A stretch of 31,863 nt of DNA from an uncultured Muribaculaceae bacterium (GTDB lineage Bacteria; Bacteroidota; Bacteroidia; Bacteroidales; Muribaculaceae), in assembly GCA_910584365.1 (NCBI GenBank), contig CAJUAF010000016.1:1-31863 (forward strand), given 5' to 3'. Shown piece after piece: positions 15,500 through 22,442 of the stretch; positions within the stretch are counted from its first letter, which is position 1; the number at the start of each line of letters is the position of its first letter. Below the pieces are notes generated by a model that saw only the letters and a list, made by a program, of their open reading frames with translations, was not told the origin of the DNA and ran no database searches. Position numbers and translations under genes: made by a program.

Positions 15500-15789
15500 T
15501 CCTTGAGGTCGGCAATACACTTGTCGATTTCCCGCACTAATTCGGCCAACAGGGCACGGGTCTGCTCCACATCCTTGCGCTCGGGGGCTATTGTTGTCGC
15601 AATTCTCAGGAAATCAATCTCCTGTTGCAGTTTCTCGATATGTTTCCGGTTGTCTGAAAGCTCTTTTTCAAGTTCCCGGATGCGCCCGAGCGCCTCATCC
15701 CGCTGGCGGCATACAAGTGCGAATCGGTCATTGACGACCAACATTTTCGCCCGCAGGCGGTCGACAGTCTGTTGCAGCTCACCGGCCAT
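15496..15789 (-). CDS. Coiled-coil protein coupled to zapA
   Basis: A 97-residue, highly charged, mostly helical protein with heptad-like runs (RDEALGRIRELEKELSDNRK and EKLQQEIDFLRI). I do not recognise a named family. Its stop overlaps the zapA start by 4 bp, so it is very probably made together with ZapA and may be a partner in division, playing a role comparable to ZapB; that is inference from size, coiled coil and context only. The ATG at 15789 is preferred because a -7 promoter box lies between it and an upstream in-frame ATG at 15840. No membrane segment or signal peptide is seen. Confidence 0.75.
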   Translation of the reverse strand: MAGELQQTVDRLRAKMLVVNDRFALVCRQRDEALGRIRELEKELSDNRKHIEKLQQEIDFLRIATTIAPERKDVEQTRALLAELVREIDKCIADLKE

Positions 15790-15806
15790 AATTGTCCAAA
15801 TTTTTA

Positions 15807-15814
15807 CAAAAGTA
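15807..15814 (-). promoter_or_regulatory. -7 box for the coiled-coil/zapA pair
   Basis: TACTTTTG on the minus strand matches TAnnTTTG and lies 17 nt before the ATG at 15789, predicting a leader of roughly a dozen nucleotides. No clear -33 TTTG is seen at 19-21 bp. Confidence 0.45.
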
Positions 15815-15900
15815 CAAACTTTTTTCCAAACTCCCCCCATCCATCCCCCTTTTTTTCAAAAAATCTATTTAAGTATTCCTGGAAACTGACATCCGGGCTA

Positions 15901-15937
15901 AAATTAAAGCGATGTGTCCGAATTCAGATACACCGCT
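15901..15937 (-). terminator. Possible parB terminator
   Basis: AGCGATGTGT (15908-15917) and ATACACCGCT (15928-15937) form an imperfect stem downstream of parB. On the minus strand it is followed by TTTAATTTT. The bulged stem makes this only a moderate candidate. Confidence 0.35.
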
Positions 15938-15994
15938 CTTTATGCGAGAATGTAGAAGTAATTTAAATAAATGGAAAAATCCGTAACAGGGAGA

Positions 15995-16885
15995 TCAGCG
16001 GAGGGTGTCGAAGAGGGAGATGAGGCGGGTGAGGTCCTCTTCGTTGGAGAACTGGAAGGTGATTTTGCCTTTGCCCTGGCGGTCGCAGGAGAAGGAGACG
16101 GGGGTGTGGAAGGTGGCTGAAAGGTGGTTTTTCAGCAGGTCGAAGTCGTGGCTGGCGGCGTAGGGATTGCCGGGGCGCTGTTTCTCCTGGGCGGGTTCCT
16201 GGGCCTGGCGGCTCTGTTGCCAGGCTTTGGCCAGTTCCTCTACTTTGCGGACGGAAAGGCCTTCTTTCAGGATTTCTTTGTAGATTTTCAGCTGTACACG
16301 CGGATCGTCGATGCTCAGAAGAGCGCGGGCGTGTCCCATGTCGACGCGCTTGTCGCGCAGGCCGAGCTGCACCTCCGAGGGGAGTTTGAGCAACCGCAGG
16401 AAGTTGGCGATCGTGGCGCGTTTCTTGCCGATCCGCTCCGAGAGGCGTTCCTGGGTGAGGTTGTACTGGTCGATTAGTTTCTTGAACGTCAGGGCGATTT
16501 CGATCGCGTTGAGGTCCTCACGCTGTATGTTCTCGATGAGGGCCATCTCGGTGAGTTCCGAGTCGTTGGCCGTGCGGATATACGCCGGGACGGAATCGAG
16601 GCCGGCGAGACGGGCGGCGCGGAAGCGTCGTTCGCCCGCGATTATCTGATAGGAGTCGGGGCCGGTCTTGCGGAGCGACAGGGGCTGTATGATACCTAAC
16701 TCCCGGATGGACGCGGCCAGTTCTTCCAGGGCGGCTTCGTCGAAGCTGGAGCGGGGCTGTTCGGGATTGGGGGTTATCTTGTCGAGGGGGACATCGTTGA
16801 TGGCGGAGGAACCGCGCGCGGGGGTGTCGTCCATTGAAATCAGCGAGTCAAGACCTCGGCCGAGTGGATTGCGGTGGAGTGCCAT
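15995..16885 (-). CDS. parB: Chromosome partitioning protein ParB
   Basis: ParB is the CTP-dependent clamp that loads on parS sites near the origin and spreads along DNA, guiding segregation with ParA. The 296-residue product starts with HRNPLGRGLDSLI, typical of chromosomal ParB. It has the CTP-binding GERRFRA (84-90) and ENIQRE (118-123), followed by the helix-turn-helix region (LTQERLSERIGKKRATIANFLRLL) and a C-terminal dimerisation domain after a Gln-rich linker (about 215-240). It lies 81 bp after parA on the same strand, the usual pairing. I found no recognisable parS palindrome in the window. Confidence 0.96.
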   Translation of the reverse strand: MALHRNPLGRGLDSLISMDDTPARGSSAINDVPLDKITPNPEQPRSSFDEAALEELAASIRELGIIQPLSLRKTGPDSYQIIAGERRFRAARLAGLDSVPAYIRTANDSELTEMALIENIQREDLNAIEIALTFKKLIDQYNLTQERLSERIGKKRATIANFLRLLKLPSEVQLGLRDKRVDMGHARALLSIDDPRVQLKIYKEILKEGLSVRKVEELAKAWQQSRQAQEPAQEKQRPGNPYAASHDFDLLKNHLSATFHTPVSFSCDRQGKGKITFQFSNEEDLTRLISLFDTLR

Positions 16886-16966
16886 AATTGTCGGAAATTT
16901 TGATTAAAGGGTTGTTTTGGCCGGGAGAAAGAAACCAAAGGTAGCAGGGGGGAGCGTCGTCCGGGG

Positions 16967-17734
16967 TCAGGCCTTGTTTTTGGCGATGACTTCGCGGGCC
17001 AGCTGCACGTGGGCGGTGGCCCCGCGGCTTTCCGGGTCGTAGAGGATGGCGGGTAGCCCGTGGGAAGGCGCCTCGCTCAGGCGGATATTGCGGGGGATGA
17101 CCGCATTGAAGACCATGTCGCCGAAGTGGCTTTTGAGTTCTTCGTAAATCTGGTTGGCAAGACGCAGACGTGCGTCGTACATCGTCAGCAGGAATCCTTC
17201 GATTTCCAGCGAGGGATTGAGTTTGGACTTTATGATTCGGATGGTGTTGAGCAGTTTGCTGATCCCCTCCAGGGCGAAATATTCGGCCTGTACCGGGATG
17301 ATTACCGAGTTGGCGGCTGTCAGGGCGTTGACCGTGATAAGTCCCAGTGACGGGGAGCAGTCTATGAGAATGTAATCGTAGTTGTCGCGCACCGATTCCA
17401 GGGAGCGGGCAAGAACCCTTTCGCGGCCGGGCTTGTTGATAAGTTCGAGTTCGGCGCCCGCGAGGTCGATGCGGGAGCCTACCAGGTCGAGCCCCTCGAT
17501 GCAGGTAGGCACCTGGGAACCGTTCATAGGATATTCATCCACGAGACATTCGTAGATGGAGGATTCCATAGTACGCGGGTCGATGCCATAGCCCGAGGTG
17601 GCGTTGGCCTGCGGGTCGGCGTCAATGATGAGGACTTTCATCCCCTCTTTGGCGAGAGAGGCTGCAAGGTTGATGGTGGTGGTGGTTTTCCCCACACCAC
17701 CTTTCTGGTTTGCGATTGCAATGATTTTACCCAT
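16967..17734 (-). CDS. parA: Chromosome partitioning ATPase ParA (Soj)
   Basis: A 255-residue deviant Walker ATPase that binds DNA when ATP-bound and moves ParB-parS complexes. The signature KGGVGKTT is at 11-18 with the signature lysine Lys11; DADPQANAT (Walker A') and LIDCSPSLGLITVNAL follow. The start MGKIIAI at 17734 is chosen because the family begins directly at this strand; an ATG eight codons upstream overlaps the promoter region. The size and absence of an N-terminal helix-turn-helix mark the chromosomal Soj type rather than the plasmid P1 type. Confidence 0.95.
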   Translation of the reverse strand: MGKIIAIANQKGGVGKTTTTINLAASLAKEGMKVLIIDADPQANATSGYGIDPRTMESSIYECLVDEYPMNGSQVPTCIEGLDLVGSRIDLAGAELELINKPGRERVLARSLESVRDNYDYILIDCSPSLGLITVNALTAANSVIIPVQAEYFALEGISKLLNTIRIIKSKLNPSLEIEGFLLTMYDARLRLANQIYEELKSHFGDMVFNAVIPRNIRLSEAPSHGLPAILYDPESRGATAHVQLAREVIAKNKA

Positions 17735-17754
17735 GTAGTTCTTGTGTTTACGCT

Positions 17755-17763
17755 GCAAAGTAA
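17755..17763 (-). promoter_or_regulatory. -7-like box for parA
   Basis: TTACTTTGC on the minus strand fits TAnnTTTG with one mismatch and lies about 20 bp before the parA ATG, in the divergent gap with surE. Confidence 0.4.
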
Positions 17764-17905
17764 CAACAAAAAACTGACAAACAATAGTTTAATAATGTTT
17801 AAAAGCGTTGCTATGTTGATAACTCGCCTCTTTTGTTAATAACTGGGGCATGAAAAATCCTCCGACGGAGGCTTCGGCAAGTTTTCCGTTTCGGGAAATT
17901 ATCAT

Positions 17906-17914
17906 TAATTTTGC
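17906..17914 (+). promoter_or_regulatory. -7 box for surE
   Basis: TAATTTTGC matches TAnnTTTG, and TTTT at 17882-17885 sits 20 bp upstream in the -33 position. The predicted leader is about 17 nt. Confidence 0.5.
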
Positions 17915-17934
17915 AACAAAGAACTTACCCCGAT

Positions 17935-18699
17935 ATGGACAAGAAACTTATACTTATCTCCAACGACGACTCTGTGGAGGCCCCCGGCCTCCATTTCCTC
18001 ATCGATTGTGTGAAGGAATTCGGCGAGGTCTGGGCCGTGGCTCCGGCCGAACAGAAAAGCGGCCAGTCCTCCTCCCTGACAATAAATATGCCTGTGCGCA
18101 TCAAGGAATTCCCCGGCTATGAGGGGGCCAGGGTGTTCTCCGTCACCGGGACCCCGGTAGACTGCGTAAAACTGGCCATGCACACGATTCTGCCCCGCCG
18201 TCCCGATCTTGTACTGGCAGGCATCAACCACGGCTCCAACGCGGGAAACGCCGTAATCTATTCCGGAACGATGGGCGCCGTGTTCGAAGGATGTATGGAC
18301 GGAATCCCCTCCATAGGTTATTCCCTTCTCCATCACTCCCTGGCGGCCGACTTCTCGGAATGTCGCCCTCTGGTAAAAGATATCACCGCGAAAGTGCTTG
18401 CCGGAGGACTGCCCGACGGCATCTGCCTCAATGTCAACTTCCCGGCGAAAGTGAAAATCGAAGGGATGAAAGTGGTACGCGCAGCCCGGAGCCGCTGGAC
18501 CGAGGAATACCAGGAATATACAGACCCCTTCGGAAAACCTTTCTATATGCTGACAGGCCGCCAGATCAACGAAGAGGAGGGGAATCCCGAGACGGACCTC
18601 TACTGGCTCCCGCGCAATTACGCCACTATCGTGCCTTGCGCGGCGCTCCAGAACGCACCCGACGCCGATATCGACCTGCTGCGCGACCGGCTCCTCTGA
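17935..18699 (+). CDS. surE: 5'/3'-nucleotidase SurE
   Basis: SurE is a metal-dependent phosphatase that removes phosphate from nucleoside monophosphates and acts in stationary-phase and stress survival. The 254-residue product opens with LILISNDDS, whose Asp11 and Asp12 are the metal-binding pair, then AEQKSGQSSSLT and INHGSNAGNAVIYSGTMGA, the family substrate-site segment. The ATG at 17935 fits the family N-terminus; a TTG eight codons upstream overlaps the promoter box and is rejected. It is divergent from parA and convergent with the helicase gene, only 14 bp apart. Confidence 0.93.
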   Translation: MDKKLILISNDDSVEAPGLHFLIDCVKEFGEVWAVAPAEQKSGQSSSLTINMPVRIKEFPGYEGARVFSVTGTPVDCVKLAMHTILPRRPDLVLAGINHGSNAGNAVIYSGTMGAVFEGCMDGIPSIGYSLLHHSLAADFSECRPLVKDITAKVLAGGLPDGICLNVNFPAKVKIEGMKVVRAARSRWTEEYQEYTDPFGKPFYMLTGRQINEEEGNPETDLYWLPRNYATIVPCAALQNAPDADIDLLRDRLL

Positions 18700-18716
18700 C
18701 CCCTGCTCTCGGGTCA
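18697..18716. other. Inverted repeat joining two convergent stop codons
   Basis: TGACCC (18697-18702) and GGGTCA (18711-18716) are perfect inverted arms with an 8-nt loop. The left arm contains the stop codon of surE and the right arm that of the helicase gene. There is no T tract, so it is not a standard terminator. Confidence 0.45.
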
Positions 18717-21700
18717 GTCCACCGGGATAACAAGGTTACGCGGATCATCGGCCAGCGGGAAAAAGAGATAGCCGCGCAGACCGGTCAGGCCGCACTGGCT
18801 GAGTAATCCCATATAGTCGCGCACCTGGTCGCGGTATTTGCGCCGGGGCTGACCGAATTTGTAGTCGATTACGACGATTGTATCGTCCGGCATCCATACG
18901 ATTCTGTCGGGGCGCCGCAGCCCGTCGGACGTTGTCAGCGGGCGCTCGGTCATCAGCCGCGTGAAGTCCCGGAACCAGGGAAGCACCTGCGGATTATTCA
19001 ATGCGCTTTCCAGTTGCCGAAGATACGGTTCCCATTGCTCCCGCGACAGACAGCGGGCATACGCGGCGCGTTCCACCGCCAGGGGCAGATCCTCTATTTT
19101 ACGTACAGTCGCCAGAGCGTCATGCAGGAAATTCCCTACATGGCGCTCGTCCGTTATATCAAACACCCCCTGCTGCTCCACATCGGCCGGAAGAATCATT
19201 TCGGCCGGGCGCACCGTGAGGTATTCTTCCAGAATCGATCCGTAAGGAATTTCCGCATCGAAAGTGGTCAGCGAGGGGGAGGCGCCCCCTGCAGACCAGG
19301 TCCCGGTTGCCTGCGCGGCAGCGCTTTTCTGTGGCTCTCCGCCCCCCCTGACGGGGAAAGTCGGGGAGCCGTATTCCAGGAGCCGTTCTCCTCCCGGAAC
19401 CTCGTTTACAAGTGGTCTGAGCGGAACCACCCACTCGAGTTCATCTCCGGACAGACCGAAGGTGTCAGGCGACGTGGAATCCAGCCGGGAAAAGGATTCG
19501 AGCAGCAGTTTGCCGAGAGTCTCCCCTACGGCAGCGGGAGAGACATACACCGTCAGTTCCCGTACCGCACGGGTAAAGGCAACATAGGCCACGTTCAGGC
19601 TGTCGATTTTCTGCTGGAGAGTATAAAGCTCAATCTGGGATGCCAGCATCGGTATGTCGGTGTACGACTGGGAGTGCTGAAGGGGAATGAAGGGGGGGAC
19701 GTCCTCCGGGTCCGCTCCCGGGAATCCGTTGACGTCCAGCCGGTACCAGTCCTCGCCGGTATATCTTGCCAGGGTTTTGGAAGTGAAGGGGAGATGCACA
19801 CAGTCGTATTCCAGACCTTTGGACTGATGAATAGTCATCACCGTGATGGCCTGCATCCCGTCCGGAGCGGGGAGAGTCTGATATTTACCTCTCGAGTCCC
19901 ACCATTTCAGGAACGCTTCCGCGTCGCTTTCCCCGCGCTCCGTAAACTCCATCACAAGGTCCTGGAATGCCGAGATGGAGGCGGCCTCGTTGTGGCGTGA
20001 CTCAGCGGGAAGATAGTTGCGGATAATCCTTTCGGTTACGGCGAACAGGCTCGGACAATCCATCTCGCCGATTTTGGCTGTCTCGTTGTCGAGCTGTGCC
20101 TGGAGCGGGTCGGGATTCTCCTCACCCGGGAGGGGAGTGGTGGCCAGAATCGCTTTCCGGAGCGCTTCCCGGGGGGAAAGGCGCCGCAGGAGCGGGTTAC
20201 CCTCTTCGTCCAGCACCGGCTTCCCGTCGGAATCAAGCAGTTCAGTCTGATCGAACACCGACAGCTCGAAACGGTGGATGAGCCTGTTGCGCAGAAACTC
20301 CGGATTGGGAATCATGTTGCTGCCGTCCTCACCCGGATTGTTTTTGTCGAGGATATACTGCGGGGTGGTCATCAGCCGGAGCATACCGACGATAAGCTGC
20401 ACCGCCGGAGAAGCGGAGATTTCGAGCGCGTCGGACGACATGATGTCGATATGGCCGTGTTTCCACTCCGGGGATGTCATATAGTCGAGAAGATAGGCGA
20501 TAGTGGCCTCCCCCTGATCGTGGGTATAGACCAGTACGGCGATATCCGCCGGAGAATATCCGGCGGTGAGCTGGCGGTCTATTTCCAGGGCCAGGCGCCG
20601 GAGAATATCCTCCTGAGTCCAGGGGGTAGGAGGGGCGGGAAGCGGCTCCCCGTCGGGAGCGGACTGCTGAGTCTTCCGGGAGGGGGCTTCCGGACCGACA
20701 AGCACTTTCACATATCCGGGCAATGTCCGGTTTTTCTCCGCCACCTGCTGGATTATTCCCCCGTAGGTCTGTCTGGCAACCGAGGAGTTCCCTATCGACC
20801 CGTCGACTATTTCCGCGAGTACCTTGAACAGGGAATTATTGAACTTAACTATCTCCGGAGCGGAGCGCCAGTTGGTGTTGTCTTCGATTGCTGTCCCCCG
20901 GATGGTTACGTCTTCAGCGCCGAAGCGCCCCGCGGCCGCGTCCTCTACCTTGTGGCCGAGTAGCTCTGGATTCGAATTGCGGAAACGATAGATACATTGC
21001 TTCTCGTCGCCGATTATCAGGTTGTCTTTCCCCCGGGCCATGCTTTCCATCAGAAGCGGACTAAGGTTGGCCCACTGCATTTCCGAAGTGTCCTGGAATT
21101 CGTCGATGAGGAAATGGTTTATGGTGTAGCCGATGCGTTCGTAGACGAAAGGGGCTTCCGCCTCGCATATCACTTTCCGCAGCAGGGAGTTGGTATCCCC
21201 CAGCAGAAAAGCCTCGTTCTCCCGGCAATACTCGTCGATATGGCGGCAGGCCTCCGAGAAGAGTCCCAGCAGATATGTCTGGCGGCGCAGCAGGGAATAG
21301 AAGCGCTCGTTGACGAAGTATTTCATGCCGGCTTCCAGTACCCTGAGGAGGAGGGAGTCTACGGCGTCGCTCCACTGAATCCCTTTTTTCGGGGCGTTAT
21401 GGCGTTTACCGTCCGGGAGGATGGCTTTGGGGAGCGTGTCGCGTCCCAGGGAAGTGTATGAGAAATCTCCGGCGGCCCATCGCTGGAGATAGTCCTCTTT
21501 CAGGAGTTTGGGAAGGAGAGCGGCTTCCTCCAGGTCCAGGAAAGATTCGGCGGCCGTCCGCACCTGATCCCGCAGACGGCGCTGCGCGTCTGCCAGCGAC
21601 CTGACGAAGCGCCCGGGGCGGTCCGGGTCAGCGAGATAATCGAGAATCTGCTTGCTGTTGGCCTTGAAGGTCTCGCCGCGCAGCGACGATATCGTCCCTA

Positions 21701-22352
21701 TAAGATAAGAGTTCAGGCGCGAAGTGCGGGCAAGCAGGTTAGAGTCGGTACCGTTGTCAAGCAACGTCTCCATATAGCTCTGGAGCCAGCTTTTCAGTCG
21801 CCGGATATGCGCGGCGCCCTCTTTGTCCTGGCCCCGCGGGGGGATGTTGATGGAACTGAGCATTTGCCCGACGGCGGCCGCGATCGGGTAGATGTCACTG
21901 ATTTCCAGGCTGAACGATTCCGGCAGGTCGAGTTCGCGGGTGAAGATGTGCAGCACGTTCTGGAAAAACGAGTCGATGGTCGACACGTTGAACCATGAAT
22001 AGTTGAACAGCAGGTCGGCCAGGGCGCGCCGGGCCGAGGCCGCCAGTTCCTCCTCGGTGGCCGCGAAGAGCCGCATCAGTTCTTTCAGGTAAGGGCTCTT
22101 GCCGGTGCCTGGATTGGCAAGCAGACTGAGTTCCTTGATGATGCGGACGGTCATCTCCTGGGTCGCCTTGTTGGTGAAGGTAATGGCCAGGATGCGTCCG
22201 TGGGCCTTCGGCTTCAGGAAGCCGTATTCTTCGGGACGGTATAAACGGAAATGCTCCCGGTCAACACGTTGGCCGAGAAGCATCGTTATATATTGCCTTG
22301 TAAGGGCGTATGTCTTGCCGGAACCGGCGGAGGCTTTCTGAATCTGAAGCAC
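18714..22352 (-). CDS. AddA/RecB-like helicase-nuclease (UvrD superfamily)
   Basis: A 1212-residue SF1A helicase joined to a nuclease, predicted to unwind and resect double-strand breaks for recombination. Helicase motifs are in order: ASAGSGKT (7-14), ILAITFTNKATQEM, LIDEFQDTS, NLIIGDEKQCIYRFRN, VMTIHQSKGLEYDCVHLP and NVAYVAFTRAVREL. The C-terminal PD-(D/E)XK nuclease is seen in RPDRIVWMPDDTIVVIDYK with the catalytic Asp and Asp-Tyr-Lys. The start is a GTG at 22352, placed six codons before the first motif; no in-frame ATG is nearby upstream. An AddB-like partner gene, often adjacent in this phylum, is not next to it: the neighbours are surE and a GH2 enzyme. AddA or RecB identity cannot be settled here. 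Confidence 0.9.
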   Translation of the reverse strand: MLQIQKASAGSGKTYALTRQYITMLLGQRVDREHFRLYRPEEYGFLKPKAHGRILAITFTNKATQEMTVRIIKELSLLANPGTGKSPYLKELMRLFAATEEELAASARRALADLLFNYSWFNVSTIDSFFQNVLHIFTRELDLPESFSLEISDIYPIAAAVGQMLSSINIPPRGQDKEGAAHIRRLKSWLQSYMETLLDNGTDSNLLARTSRLNSYLIGTISSLRGETFKANSKQILDYLADPDRPGRFVRSLADAQRRLRDQVRTAAESFLDLEEAALLPKLLKEDYLQRWAAGDFSYTSLGRDTLPKAILPDGKRHNAPKKGIQWSDAVDSLLLRVLEAGMKYFVNERFYSLLRRQTYLLGLFSEACRHIDEYCRENEAFLLGDTNSLLRKVICEAEAPFVYERIGYTINHFLIDEFQDTSEMQWANLSPLLMESMARGKDNLIIGDEKQCIYRFRNSNPELLGHKVEDAAAGRFGAEDVTIRGTAIEDNTNWRSAPEIVKFNNSLFKVLAEIVDGSIGNSSVARQTYGGIIQQVAEKNRTLPGYVKVLVGPEAPSRKTQQSAPDGEPLPAPPTPWTQEDILRRLALEIDRQLTAGYSPADIAVLVYTHDQGEATIAYLLDYMTSPEWKHGHIDIMSSDALEISASPAVQLIVGMLRLMTTPQYILDKNNPGEDGSNMIPNPEFLRNRLIHRFELSVFDQTELLDSDGKPVLDEEGNPLLRRLSPREALRKAILATTPLPGEENPDPLQAQLDNETAKIGEMDCPSLFAVTERIIRNYLPAESRHNEAASISAFQDLVMEFTERGESDAEAFLKWWDSRGKYQTLPAPDGMQAITVMTIHQSKGLEYDCVHLPFTSKTLARYTGEDWYRLDVNGFPGADPEDVPPFIPLQHSQSYTDIPMLASQIELYTLQQKIDSLNVAYVAFTRAVRELTVYVSPAAVGETLGKLLLESFSRLDSTSPDTFGLSGDELEWVVPLRPLVNEVPGGERLLEYGSPTFPVRGGGEPQKSAAAQATGTWSAGGASPSLTTFDAEIPYGSILEEYLTVRPAEMILPADVEQQGVFDITDERHVGNFLHDALATVRKIEDLPLAVERAAYARCLSREQWEPYLRQLESALNNPQVLPWFRDFTRLMTERPLTTSDGLRRPDRIVWMPDDTIVVIDYKFGQPRRKYRDQVRDYMGLLSQCGLTGLRGYLFFPLADDPRNLVIPVD

Positions 22353-22384
22353 AGGTGTGTAATTTAGTTGCGGATTGGGGGGTG

Positions 22385-22428
22385 CCGTCGGCGTTCCTCC
22401 CGGTCAGACGGGTGCGGAACGCCGACGG
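22385..22428 (-). terminator. Long hairpin after the GH2 gene
   Basis: CCGTCGGCGTTCC (22385-22397) and GGAACGCCGACGG (22416-22428) are a perfect 13-bp stem with a further CCCG/CGGG stem inside the loop. It lies 15 bp past the GH2 stop. There is no T run after it on the minus strand, so it may protect a 3' end or work with a factor. Confidence 0.5.
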
Positions 22429-22442
22429 TGTATGTCCGGATG

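Noticed and set aside
15995..17734. Search for a parS site near parAB
   Set aside because: I saw no palindrome close to the usual TGTTTCACGTGAAACA consensus; chromosomal parS sites can be far away.
18697..18716. Inverted repeat at the surE/helicase junction as a terminator
   Set aside because: The stem is only 6 bp and has no T tract on either strand; it is listed only as an inverted repeat.
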